64,000 bases of DNA from Terriglobia bacterium (GTDB lineage: Bacteria > Acidobacteriota > Terriglobia > Bryobacterales > Bryobacteraceae), in assembly GCA_020073305.1 (NCBI GenBank), contig JAIQFK010000026.1:40578-104577 (forward strand), given 5' to 3'. This document shows, in pieces, positions 37,828 through 46,630 of the stretch. The position numbers were made by a program, and so were the translations under genes. The stretch's first letter is position 1, and each line of letters starts with the position of its first letter. A model generated the notes under the pieces. The model saw nothing but the letters and a program-made list of their open reading frames with translations. It searched no databases and was not told where the DNA came from.

Positions 37828-39606
37828 ATGAAGCGCACGTTCGCAGTCGCCATCGGCGGCGCGGCGGGCCAGGGCGTAGCTACCCCGGGCGTGATTTATG
37901 CCCGGATATTCGCTCGCCGTGGTCTTCACCTATACGCATACAACGCTTATCAATCCATCATTCGCGGTGGGCATACTTTTCTGACCATTCGCACGGGACC
38001 CGACAGGGTCACCAACCAGGGCGATCGCATTGACCTCATGATCCCGCTCAACCAGGACACCATGGATCGTCATCTTGGGCTGCTCGGTGAAGGCGCGGCG
38101 GTGATCTATAACTCGGACTCCATCCAACCCGGCACACCGCCTCCGGGGGTGCGGCTCTGCCCGCTGCCCGTTTCGCAGTTGCAACACAATGCACGGGCCA
38201 AGCAGGAGCAGAACACGCTGGCCGTGGCGGCGTCGCTCAGCATGCTGGGCGTGGCGTTCCAACCGCTCGAAGAGATGCTCATCCAGCAGTTTAAGAAGAA
38301 GGGCGATGCCGTCGTAAAAGACAACACCGAAAGCGCTCGGACCGCGTATCAGTACGCCACCGATCACTTCGAACCGTTCCCCAACCCATTGCCGATGACC
38401 GACAACAAATACGCGGTTCTCACCGGCAACATGGCGCTCGCCATGGGAGGCGCCGCCGCGGGCGTGAAGTTCTATTGCGCCTATCCTATGAGCCCGTCCA
38501 CTGGCGTGCTGCACTGGATGGCGTCGCACGCGCGCCAGGCCGGCATCATGGTGCGCCAGGTCGAAGACGAAATCGGCGTGATCAACATGGCGATCGGCGC
38601 CGCTCAGTCCGGCTGCCGCGCCATGTGCGCCACTTCCGGCGGCGGCTTTGCGTTGATGACCGAGGGCCTCGGCATGGCAGGGATGATTGAGACGCCGGTT
38701 GTGGTGATCGACGTCCAGCGGGCCGGACCATCTACCGGCGTCCCCACCAAGACCGAACAGGGCGACCTCTGGCAAATGCTGGGAGCGGGCCACGGCGACT
38801 ATCCGCGCGCCATCGCCACACCCACGGACATCGTGGACTGCTTCAAGATTATCCCGGAGATGTTCAATCTGGTGGACAAGTTCCAGTGTCCCGGAATTGT
38901 CCTCGGCGATCTCCTGCTCTCGGAGGGACATGCCAGCGCCGATCCATCGGAGCTGGACTTCAACCCGCCGATCGATCGCGGCGAACTGATCACGTCTGCG
39001 AATGGAAACGGCGCCAATGGCTACAAGCGCTACCTGTTCACCGAAAGCGGGATCTCGCCGCGCGCGATTCCCGGCGTGAAGGGACACGCGCATACGGTCG
39101 CCACCGACGAACATATGGAAGACGGCGTACTCATCAGCGATGAATTTACCAACCCCATCAAGCGCCGCCAGATGATGGAAAAGCGCCAGCGCAAGATCGC
39201 CGGCATTGAAGCTGCTGTGCCTCCACCGGAGCTGGTGGGGCCGCGCGATGCCGAAGTCACGCTGATCGGCTGGGGATCGACCCAAGGCGTGATCCAGGAG
39301 GCCATCGAACTGCTGGGCGACGAAGGCATCACGGCAAATCAATTACAGATTCGCTGGATGGTGCCGCTGCACGGCGACGCCATCGTTGAGCAGCTTCGCG
39401 GCGCGCGCCACACCATCATCGTCGAAAACAATCACAGCGGGCAGTTCGCGCGCTACCTGCGCAGCGAAACCAGCTTCGTCGCGGACGGCCACATCCGCAA
39501 GTATGACGGCGAACCGTTCATGCCGCATCACATCGTGGAAGCCGTGAAGGACCAACTGGCCGGGAAGACCAAACTTTCCGTTCCCATGCACGAAATCATG
39601 GTTTGA
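37828..39606 (+). CDS. 2-oxoacid:ferredoxin oxidoreductase, fused gamma-alpha subunit
   Basis: The 592-residue protein begins with a gamma domain ('GAAGQGVATPGVIYARIFARRG', 'SIIRGGHTF') and continues with the alpha domain ('TGNMALAMGGAAAGVKFYCAYPMSPSTGVLHWM', 'VEDEIGVINMAIGAAQSGCRA', 'TSGGGFALMTEGLGMAGM'). It converts a 2-oxoacid, probably 2-oxoglutarate or pyruvate, to its CoA ester with reduction of ferredoxin, using TPP in the beta subunit. A strong AAGGAGGG box precedes the ATG. The beta subunit follows after 10 bp. The substrate cannot be fixed from sequence alone. Confidence 0.93.
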   Translation: MKRTFAVAIGGAAGQGVATPGVIYARIFARRGLHLYAYNAYQSIIRGGHTFLTIRTGPDRVTNQGDRIDLMIPLNQDTMDRHLGLLGEGAAVIYNSDSIQPGTPPPGVRLCPLPVSQLQHNARAKQEQNTLAVAASLSMLGVAFQPLEEMLIQQFKKKGDAVVKDNTESARTAYQYATDHFEPFPNPLPMTDNKYAVLTGNMALAMGGAAAGVKFYCAYPMSPSTGVLHWMASHARQAGIMVRQVEDEIGVINMAIGAAQSGCRAMCATSGGGFALMTEGLGMAGMIETPVVVIDVQRAGPSTGVPTKTEQGDLWQMLGAGHGDYPRAIATPTDIVDCFKIIPEMFNLVDKFQCPGIVLGDLLLSEGHASADPSELDFNPPIDRGELITSANGNGANGYKRYLFTESGISPRAIPGVKGHAHTVATDEHMEDGVLISDEFTNPIKRRQMMEKRQRKIAGIEAAVPPPELVGPRDAEVTLIGWGSTQGVIQEAIELLGDEGITANQLQIRWMVPLHGDAIVEQLRGARHTIIVENNHSGQFARYLRSETSFVADGHIRKYDGEPFMPHHIVEAVKDQLAGKTKLSVPMHEIMV

Positions 39607-39616
39607 GGGGGAATTC

Positions 39617-40516
39617 ATGGCGACAACGGAAGTTGCGTTAAAGACCGTCACCTTGCAGGAATTCAAGGGCAAGGTGGATCCCGACTGGTGTCCGGGGTGC
39701 GGCGATTTCGGGGTGCTCGCCGCGCTGCAGAAGGCGCTGGTCGAACTGCAGATTCAACCTTACAACGTGGTGACCATCAGCGGCATCGGCTGCTCTTCGA
39801 ACCTTCCCGGGTACGTTAGCACCTATGGCATGCACACGCTGCATGGCCGCGCGCTCGCTGTCGCGACGGGGGTCAAAATGGCGAATCACGATCTCACCGT
39901 CGTCGTCACCGGCGGTGATGGCGACGGCTTCGGCATCGGCGGCAATCACTTTATCCACACCATGCGCCGCAATGTCGACTTGCTCTATCTCGCCATGGAC
40001 AACCAGATCTATGGCCTGACCACCGGGCAGGTCTCGCCCACCAGCCGGCTCGGCATGAAGACCAAGAGCACGCCCTTCGGCAGCGTGGAAGGCCCCATCA
40101 ATCCCATCTCGCTGGCGCTCGCGGCCGGCGCCACTTTCATCGCGCGCGGATTCAGCGGCGACCAGAAGCATCTGACCGATCTCATCAAGCAGGGGATCGA
40201 GCACAAGGGATTCTCGTTCATCGACGTGTTCAGCCCGTGCGTGACGTACAACCACGACAATACCTATCCGTGGTTCAAGCAGCGCGTGAAGAAACTGGAA
40301 GACGACAAAACGTATGACCCGTCGAACTGGCTGATGGCCTGCGAGCGGTCGCAAATCTGGGGCGAGGAGATTCCCATCGGCAAATTCTTCGAGCGCACGG
40401 ATCTGCTGTCGCTCGATCAGGCGGAGCCCGTGCTCGATTCCGGCGGGCCGCTGGCGCTGCGCGAGCTGGGGATACCGGCGGAAATCACGCGGGAGTTTGT
40501 GACGGAGTTGATGTAG
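39617..40516 (+). CDS. 2-oxoacid:ferredoxin oxidoreductase, beta subunit
   Basis: The 299-residue TPP-binding subunit has 'DWCPGCGDFGVLAAL', a CxxC that with further cysteines ('GIGCSS', 'FSPCVTYN') ligates a [4Fe-4S] cluster. The TPP motif 'GGDGDGFGIGGNHFIHTMRRN' and 'MDNQIYGLTTGQVSPTS' are present. It is the catalytic partner of the gene at 37828. Length is typical for the two-subunit KorAB type. Confidence 0.94.
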   Translation: MATTEVALKTVTLQEFKGKVDPDWCPGCGDFGVLAALQKALVELQIQPYNVVTISGIGCSSNLPGYVSTYGMHTLHGRALAVATGVKMANHDLTVVVTGGDGDGFGIGGNHFIHTMRRNVDLLYLAMDNQIYGLTTGQVSPTSRLGMKTKSTPFGSVEGPINPISLALAAGATFIARGFSGDQKHLTDLIKQGIEHKGFSFIDVFSPCVTYNHDNTYPWFKQRVKKLEDDKTYDPSNWLMACERSQIWGEEIPIGKFFERTDLLSLDQAEPVLDSGGPLALRELGIPAEITREFVTELM

Positions 40517-40681
40517 CCTTAGCGACCGCGCAAGAATAACTTCACATTTGCCTGGCGGGCGCTACGTCCCAGCTGCGCAGTTGTTTTTGCGCGGCCCCCA
40601 AACCGGTACCGTGGCAGAGTAACCGCGACAACGGGTTGCCGGGGTACGCATCGAGGGCAGATACTCAACTCAGTTAATGTC

Positions 40682-41023
40682 ATGCCCAAACGGCCGAAAT
40701 TAGTCCTTCCGTCGGAAGAGACGAAACACATCGCCGCACTGCTGGAGCGGGAACTGATGCAGTGGCCCGATGTCAGCGTGCGCCCGATGTTCGGCATGCA
40801 TGCCGTATATCACGGAGCGGCTATATTCGCCGCGCTTCCCGACAAGCGCGCCATGAGAAGCCCGCGAGCGATCGCGTATAAGCTGCCGCCAGCCGCCAGG
40901 AGTAAGCAGGACGAAACGTGGCAGGTCTTCGAGGTCGAAAGTGCCCGCGACATTGGCCGGGTATTGGAGCTGTTGGATCAGGCCTACAGAAAAGCCGCCG
41001 CGCCCCGCCGCCCGGGCCAATGA
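40682..41023 (+). CDS. TfoX N-terminal-domain-like protein
   Basis: The 113-residue protein has 'VRPMFGMHAVYHGAAIFAALPDKR', close to the 'MFGG..vy..g..fa' core of TfoX-N/YjbR-like small proteins, and a C-terminal helix. No TfoX C-terminal domain is present, so a role in competence is not implied. Function unknown. Confidence 0.65.
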   Translation: MPKRPKLVLPSEETKHIAALLERELMQWPDVSVRPMFGMHAVYHGAAIFAALPDKRAMRSPRAIAYKLPPAARSKQDETWQVFEVESARDIGRVLELLDQAYRKAAAPRRPGQ

Positions 41024-41216
41024 TGTCCGTTTCTGTCCAGTCCCACGCCCCCGATCAAGTTCACCGCGAAATCCGTCTGTTGGCACAGACGAGCGCGTGC
41101 GACGTAATCGTGCACGACTTGCTCGTCCAGGCTATACCGTAGACGAGACTTTCTCTTTCACGAACAAGTACTGCGTGGATGCAGGTTGATGCAGCAGGAG
41201 ACCGGCGGGATGCTTG

Positions 41217-41696
41217 CTAACGGTTTCCGCCGCGCGGTATCCACCGAGGCACCTTGTTCAAGTACTCCTCGTACGACGCGCCGAACTTGCGCTTGAGCGC
41301 AGGCTCTTCATAGAGGAGCACGAACAGGTTGAAGAAGACGAAGACGAGGGCAGCGTAAATAAGGATGCGCGTAGATCGGAACGCCAGGCTCTCGCCCAGC
41401 AGGATCAGCAGCACACCGACGTACATGGGATTGCGGACAAAACGGTAAAGGCCCCGCACTACCAGACGCTTGGGAGCATCAACCGGCGCCGGCGTTCCCT
41501 GCCCCGCTGTGGCAAAATCCCAGGCGCACCAGAGATAGATCGCCACACCCAGCGCGAGCGGCAGGAATCCGATGGAGGAATAGAGGGTTGGCGCAGTAGC
41601 GTCCCACGCGATGTTGCGCGGGATGACTACCGCCACGGTGCCGGGCACAAGGATCGTGAAGATTACGGTCTTCACGATGCTGCTGGTCATTTGCAA
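41217..41696 (-). CDS. ICMT-like membrane methyltransferase
   Basis: The 159-residue protein has four or so transmembrane segments and the isoprenylcysteine/phospholipid methyltransferase signature 'RGLYRFVRNPMYVGVLLILLGESL' plus 'EEPALKRKFGASYEEYLNKVPRWIP'. Bacterial members methylate lipids or small molecules at the membrane using SAM. It is monocistronic and convergent with the TfoX-like gene. The substrate is unknown. Confidence 0.88.
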   Translation of the reverse strand: MQMTSSIVKTVIFTILVPGTVAVVIPRNIAWDATAPTLYSSIGFLPLALGVAIYLWCAWDFATAGQGTPAPVDAPKRLVVRGLYRFVRNPMYVGVLLILLGESLAFRSTRILIYAALVFVFFNLFVLLYEEPALKRKFGASYEEYLNKVPRWIPRGGNR

Positions 41697-41824
41697 TAGC
41701 CAGACTTGAGCTTACACCTCAGACTGCTGACCTTGATAAGATGCGCGTCAAGGCTGCCATCTCTCGAAGCTAGCGCAGGTCGCTTGGCGCTCTGCACGCG
41801 GGGATAACGCCTTGGAGGTGAGAA

Positions 41825-44188
41825 TTGACAATAAAGAATCCATTTTCGTGGCTGGGCGCGGCGGCGTTCGCCTCACTGTGCGGCGCTCCGGCGGTTTTCG
41901 CGCAAGCCCGCGCCGATGTGCCGGTCTATCTGGATGCGAAACGGCCCGTCGAAGAACGAATCGTCGACCTGATGAGCCGTATGACGCTCAAGGAGAAAGT
42001 GGGGCAGCTCAATTTGCCTTGCGTCTATGTGGATGAGTTGGGGAAGGACATCCCATCGAAGATGGAAGCGTGCAAGAAATTCGCAGCCGGAACGTATACT
42101 CGCGAAATCGGGCCAGGCTGCGGTTTCTTCACGCTGGCCGATGAGATTCTGCACAAGGACGCCCGCCAGCAGGCGGAGTACTTTAACGAGCTGCAGAAAA
42201 TCGCGCTCACCGAGACGCGGCTGAAAATACCGCTGCTGGAGGATGAAGAGGGCACGCATGGCGCGATGATGCCTGGCGCAACCATTTTTCCCGAGGGCCT
42301 CGCGATCGGCAGTTCGTTCGATCTCGACCTGGTGAAGTCGGTCTACGCTGCCGCAGCCGCGGAAGCCAGGGCCGTCGGCATACACATGCTTTCCACTCTC
42401 GTTATGGAATTGGATCGCGACCCGCGGATGGGCCGCAACGAAGAAGCCTACACCGAAGATCCGTACCTTTATGCACGGATCGGCGAAACCATCGTGCAAG
42501 GGACCCAGGGATTCGACATCTCCGCGCCGGACAAAGTCATCGCCGTGCTCACCGATTTCCCCACACAGAGCGAGCCTGCCGGTGGTCTGGAGCGTGGGGC
42601 CATCGAATTGTCGGAACGCTCACTGCGCCAGAATTTCCTGCCTCCCTGGATTGCGGCGATCACGAAAGCGGGCGGTCTGGGCGTGATGGCCGGATACCCG
42701 GAAGTGGAGGACGTGCCCGCGCATGGCTCCGAGAAGTGGATGAACGATGTCCTGCGGCAGGAAATCGGCTTCCAAGGAGTGGTGGTGAGCGAAGGCGGCG
42801 GTTTCGGAACGCTGATCTCCGAGAACATTGTGCGAACCCAGAAGGAAGCGGGCGCGCTGGCCCTGAAAGCCGGGGTTGATGTGAATATCACTTACGAACC
42901 CGCCTACATGGGCCCTTTGATCGAGAATGTGGAGGAAGGACGAGTGCCCGTCGCGTTGGTCGATCGCGCGTTGCGGCGGGTCCTCGAGCTGAAGTTCCGC
43001 CTGGGCCTGTTTGAACACCCCTATGTGGATGTGGAGCACGCCGTCGAAACCGTCCACTCACAATCGCACCAGGAGCTGGCTCTGCGCGCCGGCCGCGAAG
43101 GCATCGTGCTGCTCAAGAACGAAAAGAACACGCTGCCGCTCCGGAAGGACCTGAAGTCGATCGCGGTCATTGGACCCGATGCCGAGAATCTGATGAACCT
43201 GCTCGGGGATTATTCGCCCAAGAAAATCACGCAGCATGTCGTCAGTATTTTGGAAGGGATCAAGAGCAAAGCCGGTCCGCAGGCCAAAGTCGTTTGGGCG
43301 AAGGGCTGCGGAGTATTAGGCGACGACAAAAGTGGATTCCCCGAAGCGATTCGTGCGGCAAAGAGTGCGGATGTTGCCGTTGTGGTGGTGGGAGAGAACC
43401 AGGGCCAGAATGACGTGGACGAAGAGAAAGACCCTCCCACCGACGGAGAAGGCCACGACGTGGCCAGTCTGGATCTCACCGGCGTTCAGGAGGACCTGGT
43501 CAGGGCCGTCTACGAGACGGGAACTCCGATCGTGGTCGTGCTGGTGAACGGCAGACCGCTGTCCACCCGCTGGATCGCCGAGCACGTGCCGGCCATCGTG
43601 GAGGCGTGGCGGCCCGGAGAGCGCGGCGGGCATGCTGTGGCCGACGTGCTGTTCGGCGACTACAATCCAAGCGGCCGTTTGGCGATTACCATTCCCCGCC
43701 ATGTGGGCCAGTTGCCGGCATACTACAACTACAAACCGGCGAAAGCTTACTGGATGCAGGAACTGAAGCGCGGTTATGTGGATATGCCCGCGACACCGCT
43801 TTATCCGTTTGGCTATGGCCTGAGCTACACGAATTTCGAGTACAGCAGCCTGCGGGTCGAGCCCGCGGAGATCCGCCCTGGGGGCACGGCGCGGGTGAGC
43901 GTGCAAGTGAAGAACACCGGCGGCCGCGCGGGGACGGAAACCGTGCAGCTTTACATCCACGAGACAGCGGCCCCGGTTTCGACGCCCGTGAAGCAGTTGC
44001 GCGGTTTCGAGCAAGTAAACCTGAGACCGGGCGAAACCAAAACCGTAACGCTCACGCTGGGTCCTGAAGATCTGCAACTGCTCGATCTTGACATGCATTG
44101 GCGCGTGGTTCCGGGCGACTTCGAGGTCATGGCGGGAAGGTCGTCGGAAGATCTGCCCCTCAGGGGGACGTTGAAAGTGACGCCATAG
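41825..44188 (+). CDS. GH3 beta-glycosidase, secreted
   Basis: The 787-residue protein starts at TTG 41825, supported by GGAGG six bases upstream and a signal peptide ('WLGAAAFASLCGAPAVFAQ'). It has the GH3 N-terminal barrel ('RIVDLMSRMTLKEKVGQLN', 'AEARAVGIHMLSTLVMELDRDPRMGRNEEAYTEDP'), the C-terminal alpha/beta domain ('GREGIVLLKNEKNTLPL', 'GEGHDVASLDLTGVQ') and a final fibronectin-III-like domain. In place of the usual catalytic Asp (VSDW/VSDY) it has Glu323 in 'GVVVSEGGGFG'. It likely cleaves plant-type oligosaccharides in the periplasm, but the altered nucleophile leaves activity open. Confidence 0.88.
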   Translation: MTIKNPFSWLGAAAFASLCGAPAVFAQARADVPVYLDAKRPVEERIVDLMSRMTLKEKVGQLNLPCVYVDELGKDIPSKMEACKKFAAGTYTREIGPGCGFFTLADEILHKDARQQAEYFNELQKIALTETRLKIPLLEDEEGTHGAMMPGATIFPEGLAIGSSFDLDLVKSVYAAAAAEARAVGIHMLSTLVMELDRDPRMGRNEEAYTEDPYLYARIGETIVQGTQGFDISAPDKVIAVLTDFPTQSEPAGGLERGAIELSERSLRQNFLPPWIAAITKAGGLGVMAGYPEVEDVPAHGSEKWMNDVLRQEIGFQGVVVSEGGGFGTLISENIVRTQKEAGALALKAGVDVNITYEPAYMGPLIENVEEGRVPVALVDRALRRVLELKFRLGLFEHPYVDVEHAVETVHSQSHQELALRAGREGIVLLKNEKNTLPLRKDLKSIAVIGPDAENLMNLLGDYSPKKITQHVVSILEGIKSKAGPQAKVVWAKGCGVLGDDKSGFPEAIRAAKSADVAVVVVGENQGQNDVDEEKDPPTDGEGHDVASLDLTGVQEDLVRAVYETGTPIVVVLVNGRPLSTRWIAEHVPAIVEAWRPGERGGHAVADVLFGDYNPSGRLAITIPRHVGQLPAYYNYKPAKAYWMQELKRGYVDMPATPLYPFGYGLSYTNFEYSSLRVEPAEIRPGGTARVSVQVKNTGGRAGTETVQLYIHETAAPVSTPVKQLRGFEQVNLRPGETKTVTLTLGPEDLQLLDLDMHWRVVPGDFEVMAGRSSEDLPLRGTLKVTP

Positions 44189-44391
44189 CCGCACCACCGG
44201 ATCGGCTCCTGATGCATATCACCCATATGCGTTGCACGAGGGCCAAATAGCCCTCTGGGCAGGCATCACGCGTTCGGGGCGCGGCTCGGATCTAACTGCC
44301 CGATTCCTGGGCACTTCTGGCCCATTCCTTACAGGGACACAAACTGGCAGGTGGATTGCACTTTCTGGCGAATATCCAAGGAGGTGGGTGT
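44189..44391 (+). other. Intergenic region before the electron-transfer operon
   Basis: 203 bp with no gene. A GAGGGC-CAAATA-GCCCTC hairpin at 44238-44255, without a T run, may help end the GH3 transcript. A strong AAGGAGG (44378-44384) serves the next gene. Confidence 0.5.
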
Positions 44392-46626
44392 ATGGACGCT
44401 ACGGCAGTAAGGCCGCATGCGGAAACGCTCCGTACGCTGCCTGGCGACGATGTCCGCCAGATCATGTGGAGATTTGCGGATCGGCTGGACTTGCAGATGC
44501 TCGTGCAATCGGCTCGTGCGGTGGCTCGGGGGCCGGTAGCGCGACTTGTGGCCAACGGCGCGCGTTCCACGCACGAATGGACCGAACAGAAAGCCCTGTT
44601 ATTGAAGGAGTTCGACGCCGCAGGCATTACGGGGGCGCCGCTCGAACCGGCAGACGGTGGTTATATTGAAGGTCCAAAAAACCTCGCTCTGGCGTTAATC
44701 GCCTTTGAGCTAGCCTGGGTGGACGCCGGCGCCGCGACCGGAAGCCTGGCGGGTTGCCTGGCACTGGCGCCGATTCACGAGCGCGGCACGGCGGAACAAC
44801 GCCAGCGCTATACGCGCCTGTGCGCTCCGCCCGAGCCAGGGGAGGATCGCAAGCCGTGGCGCGGGGCATTCTGCCTTACGGAGCCGCTGCCTTATGTCGG
44901 CGTCGAGACCAGCCTGCTCGGCGGACGCGTACGCGTTGTCGAATGGGAAGCGGGCAAGGAGCCCTTTCTCGAAGTCGACAAACGCGGGCGCTTCATCACC
45001 AACATGGGATTCGCCAACTTCGTGACGGCCGCGGTGGATTCCGATGATCCGCGCATTAAGGGCACATGCATGGTGGTGCTCGAAGAGACCGATCCAGGCA
45101 CGTTCGATCGCGGCACGCCCACCCGGAAACTGGTACATCAGTTATCTTCCACCTGCGACCCGGTTTTCCGCATGCGCGTCCCCGCGGACCGCATTATCGG
45201 CGGTTACACGGTGAAGGACGGAATCATCATCCCGCGCTACAGCCACGGCGAGATCATCGAAGCGGTGTTCCGCCGCACGCGCGTCACCGTCGGGCTGATG
45301 ACCTCGGCGAAATTGCTTTCCGCGGTGGAGCCGGTCATCCGCTATCAACGTGACCGGTTCCGGGGTAGCAGCGCGGTGTCCGCCGGATCGCCGCGATACG
45401 AACTCGGCCTGCAGCAGAAACCGGATGCGTTGCACCGGTTGCTTGACGTTTGGGCTACCGGAGAGGCGAGTGCGTCACTCGGATTCACAGCCGCGCGGTT
45501 GTTTGACGAGCTTGAACCGGTCGAGAAAGAGAAAGACCGGATTCTGGCCGGTCAAGGCATCCATGGCGGCAGCGCAGCGTTCAAGGCCCTGCGCAAGGTC
45601 CAGAAAGACGCGCTGGAGTACCTGGAGCTGCGCCGGAAACCTGTGGGGCGGCGTGAGAGCCAGCGCTTCGAAAAGCTCGAGAACGACCCGCTCGTGAAGT
45701 ATCTGCTGCTCGATTCGCTCGCCAGCGTCTACTGCCCGGCCTGCAAGCTGTGGAACACCGGGCACGGCGCGAACATGATGCGCGAAGCCGTCAGCCTGAT
45801 GGGCGGTTACGGCATCACCGAGGACTGCCCGGGCTTCCTTGGCTATAAGTGGATGGACGCGCAGTTGGAAGCCACCTACGAAGGCCCGGAAGCCGTGCAA
45901 CGGCGCCAGCTTTCGGTGACCATGATCAATGAGGTATTCCTGGCGCAGTTTCGCGGATGGGTCGCCGAAATGCGCGAGATCGCGGCCACCAGGCCGGGAA
46001 CCGGCGCCTGCTCGCTGGCTACGGCGATGCAGATGTGGCTGTGGACCGTGCAGCACCTGCAAGTAGCCAAGGACGCGGACGGGGCGGCTCTGTACCAGAC
46101 AAACCGGCAGGGCGTTACTTTCGCGCTGGCGGACGCGCTCTGCTGGCTGCTCTCGGCCCGGTCGTTCATCCTCGACGTCATGGAACTGGAGCAGGCGGGC
46201 CCACAGAATCCGGTAGTGGCCGAAGGCCTGGCCGGAACCGTGCAGTTCCTGAGCGATCTGTGCCACGTGCAGACGGCGCGTTCCGCGGGAGAAGCGGGCC
46301 GGATCTGTGCCGAGCTGGTTTACGGATACAACCGCCACCCGGCGTGGGACGAAGAAGGTTACAAAGGCTGCTACCACATGGACGAGTTGATGGCGCTCGA
46401 AAGCATTATCCCCGGTCTGGCAAGCATGGCGACGGACGTCATCGAATCTGACGGTTCTCACCCGGCGAAGGCGGGTCCGTGCGCCAAGTGCGAAGGACTC
46501 GAGCCGTTCATTCGGCTACGTACGAAGCTCGACGGTTGCCTGACCGGATCGCAGCTCGCCAAAGACCGGGCGGCCGAAGCACTCACGAAAGTCATGATTC
46601 CCGCGGCCCTGGACTACCCGGCGTAG
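44392..46626 (+). CDS. Long acyl-CoA dehydrogenase-family protein
   Basis: The 744-residue protein starts at ATG 44392, seven bases after AAGGAGG. The acyl-CoA dehydrogenase core is seen in 'GAFCLTEPLPYVGVETSLLGG', 'FRRTRVTVGLMTSAKLLSAVEPVIRYQRDRFRG' and 'MREAVSLMGGYGITEDCPGFLGYKWMDAQLEATYEG'. It is longer than classical members (about 380) and near the VLCAD/ACAD9 class, with a helical C-terminal part that ends in a Cys-containing 'GPCAKCEGLEPF'. Electrons should pass to the ETF genes that follow: the next start is 4 bp after its stop. The acyl substrate is unknown. Confidence 0.88.
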   Translation: MDATAVRPHAETLRTLPGDDVRQIMWRFADRLDLQMLVQSARAVARGPVARLVANGARSTHEWTEQKALLLKEFDAAGITGAPLEPADGGYIEGPKNLALALIAFELAWVDAGAATGSLAGCLALAPIHERGTAEQRQRYTRLCAPPEPGEDRKPWRGAFCLTEPLPYVGVETSLLGGRVRVVEWEAGKEPFLEVDKRGRFITNMGFANFVTAAVDSDDPRIKGTCMVVLEETDPGTFDRGTPTRKLVHQLSSTCDPVFRMRVPADRIIGGYTVKDGIIIPRYSHGEIIEAVFRRTRVTVGLMTSAKLLSAVEPVIRYQRDRFRGSSAVSAGSPRYELGLQQKPDALHRLLDVWATGEASASLGFTAARLFDELEPVEKEKDRILAGQGIHGGSAAFKALRKVQKDALEYLELRRKPVGRRESQRFEKLENDPLVKYLLLDSLASVYCPACKLWNTGHGANMMREAVSLMGGYGITEDCPGFLGYKWMDAQLEATYEGPEAVQRRQLSVTMINEVFLAQFRGWVAEMREIAATRPGTGACSLATAMQMWLWTVQHLQVAKDADGAALYQTNRQGVTFALADALCWLLSARSFILDVMELEQAGPQNPVVAEGLAGTVQFLSDLCHVQTARSAGEAGRICAELVYGYNRHPAWDEEGYKGCYHMDELMALESIIPGLASMATDVIESDGSHPAKAGPCAKCEGLEPFIRLRTKLDGCLTGSQLAKDRAAEALTKVMIPAALDYPA

Positions 46627-46630
46627 ACCG

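Noticed and set aside
37930..39342. A 470-codon minus-strand frame opposite the oxidoreductase alpha gene
   Set aside because: Long antisense frames are common in high-G+C genes; no motif or ribosome site supports it.
41024..41216. Possible small gene after the TfoX-like protein
   Set aside because: Frames of 40-80 codons are present, but without a ribosome binding site or recognisable sequence.
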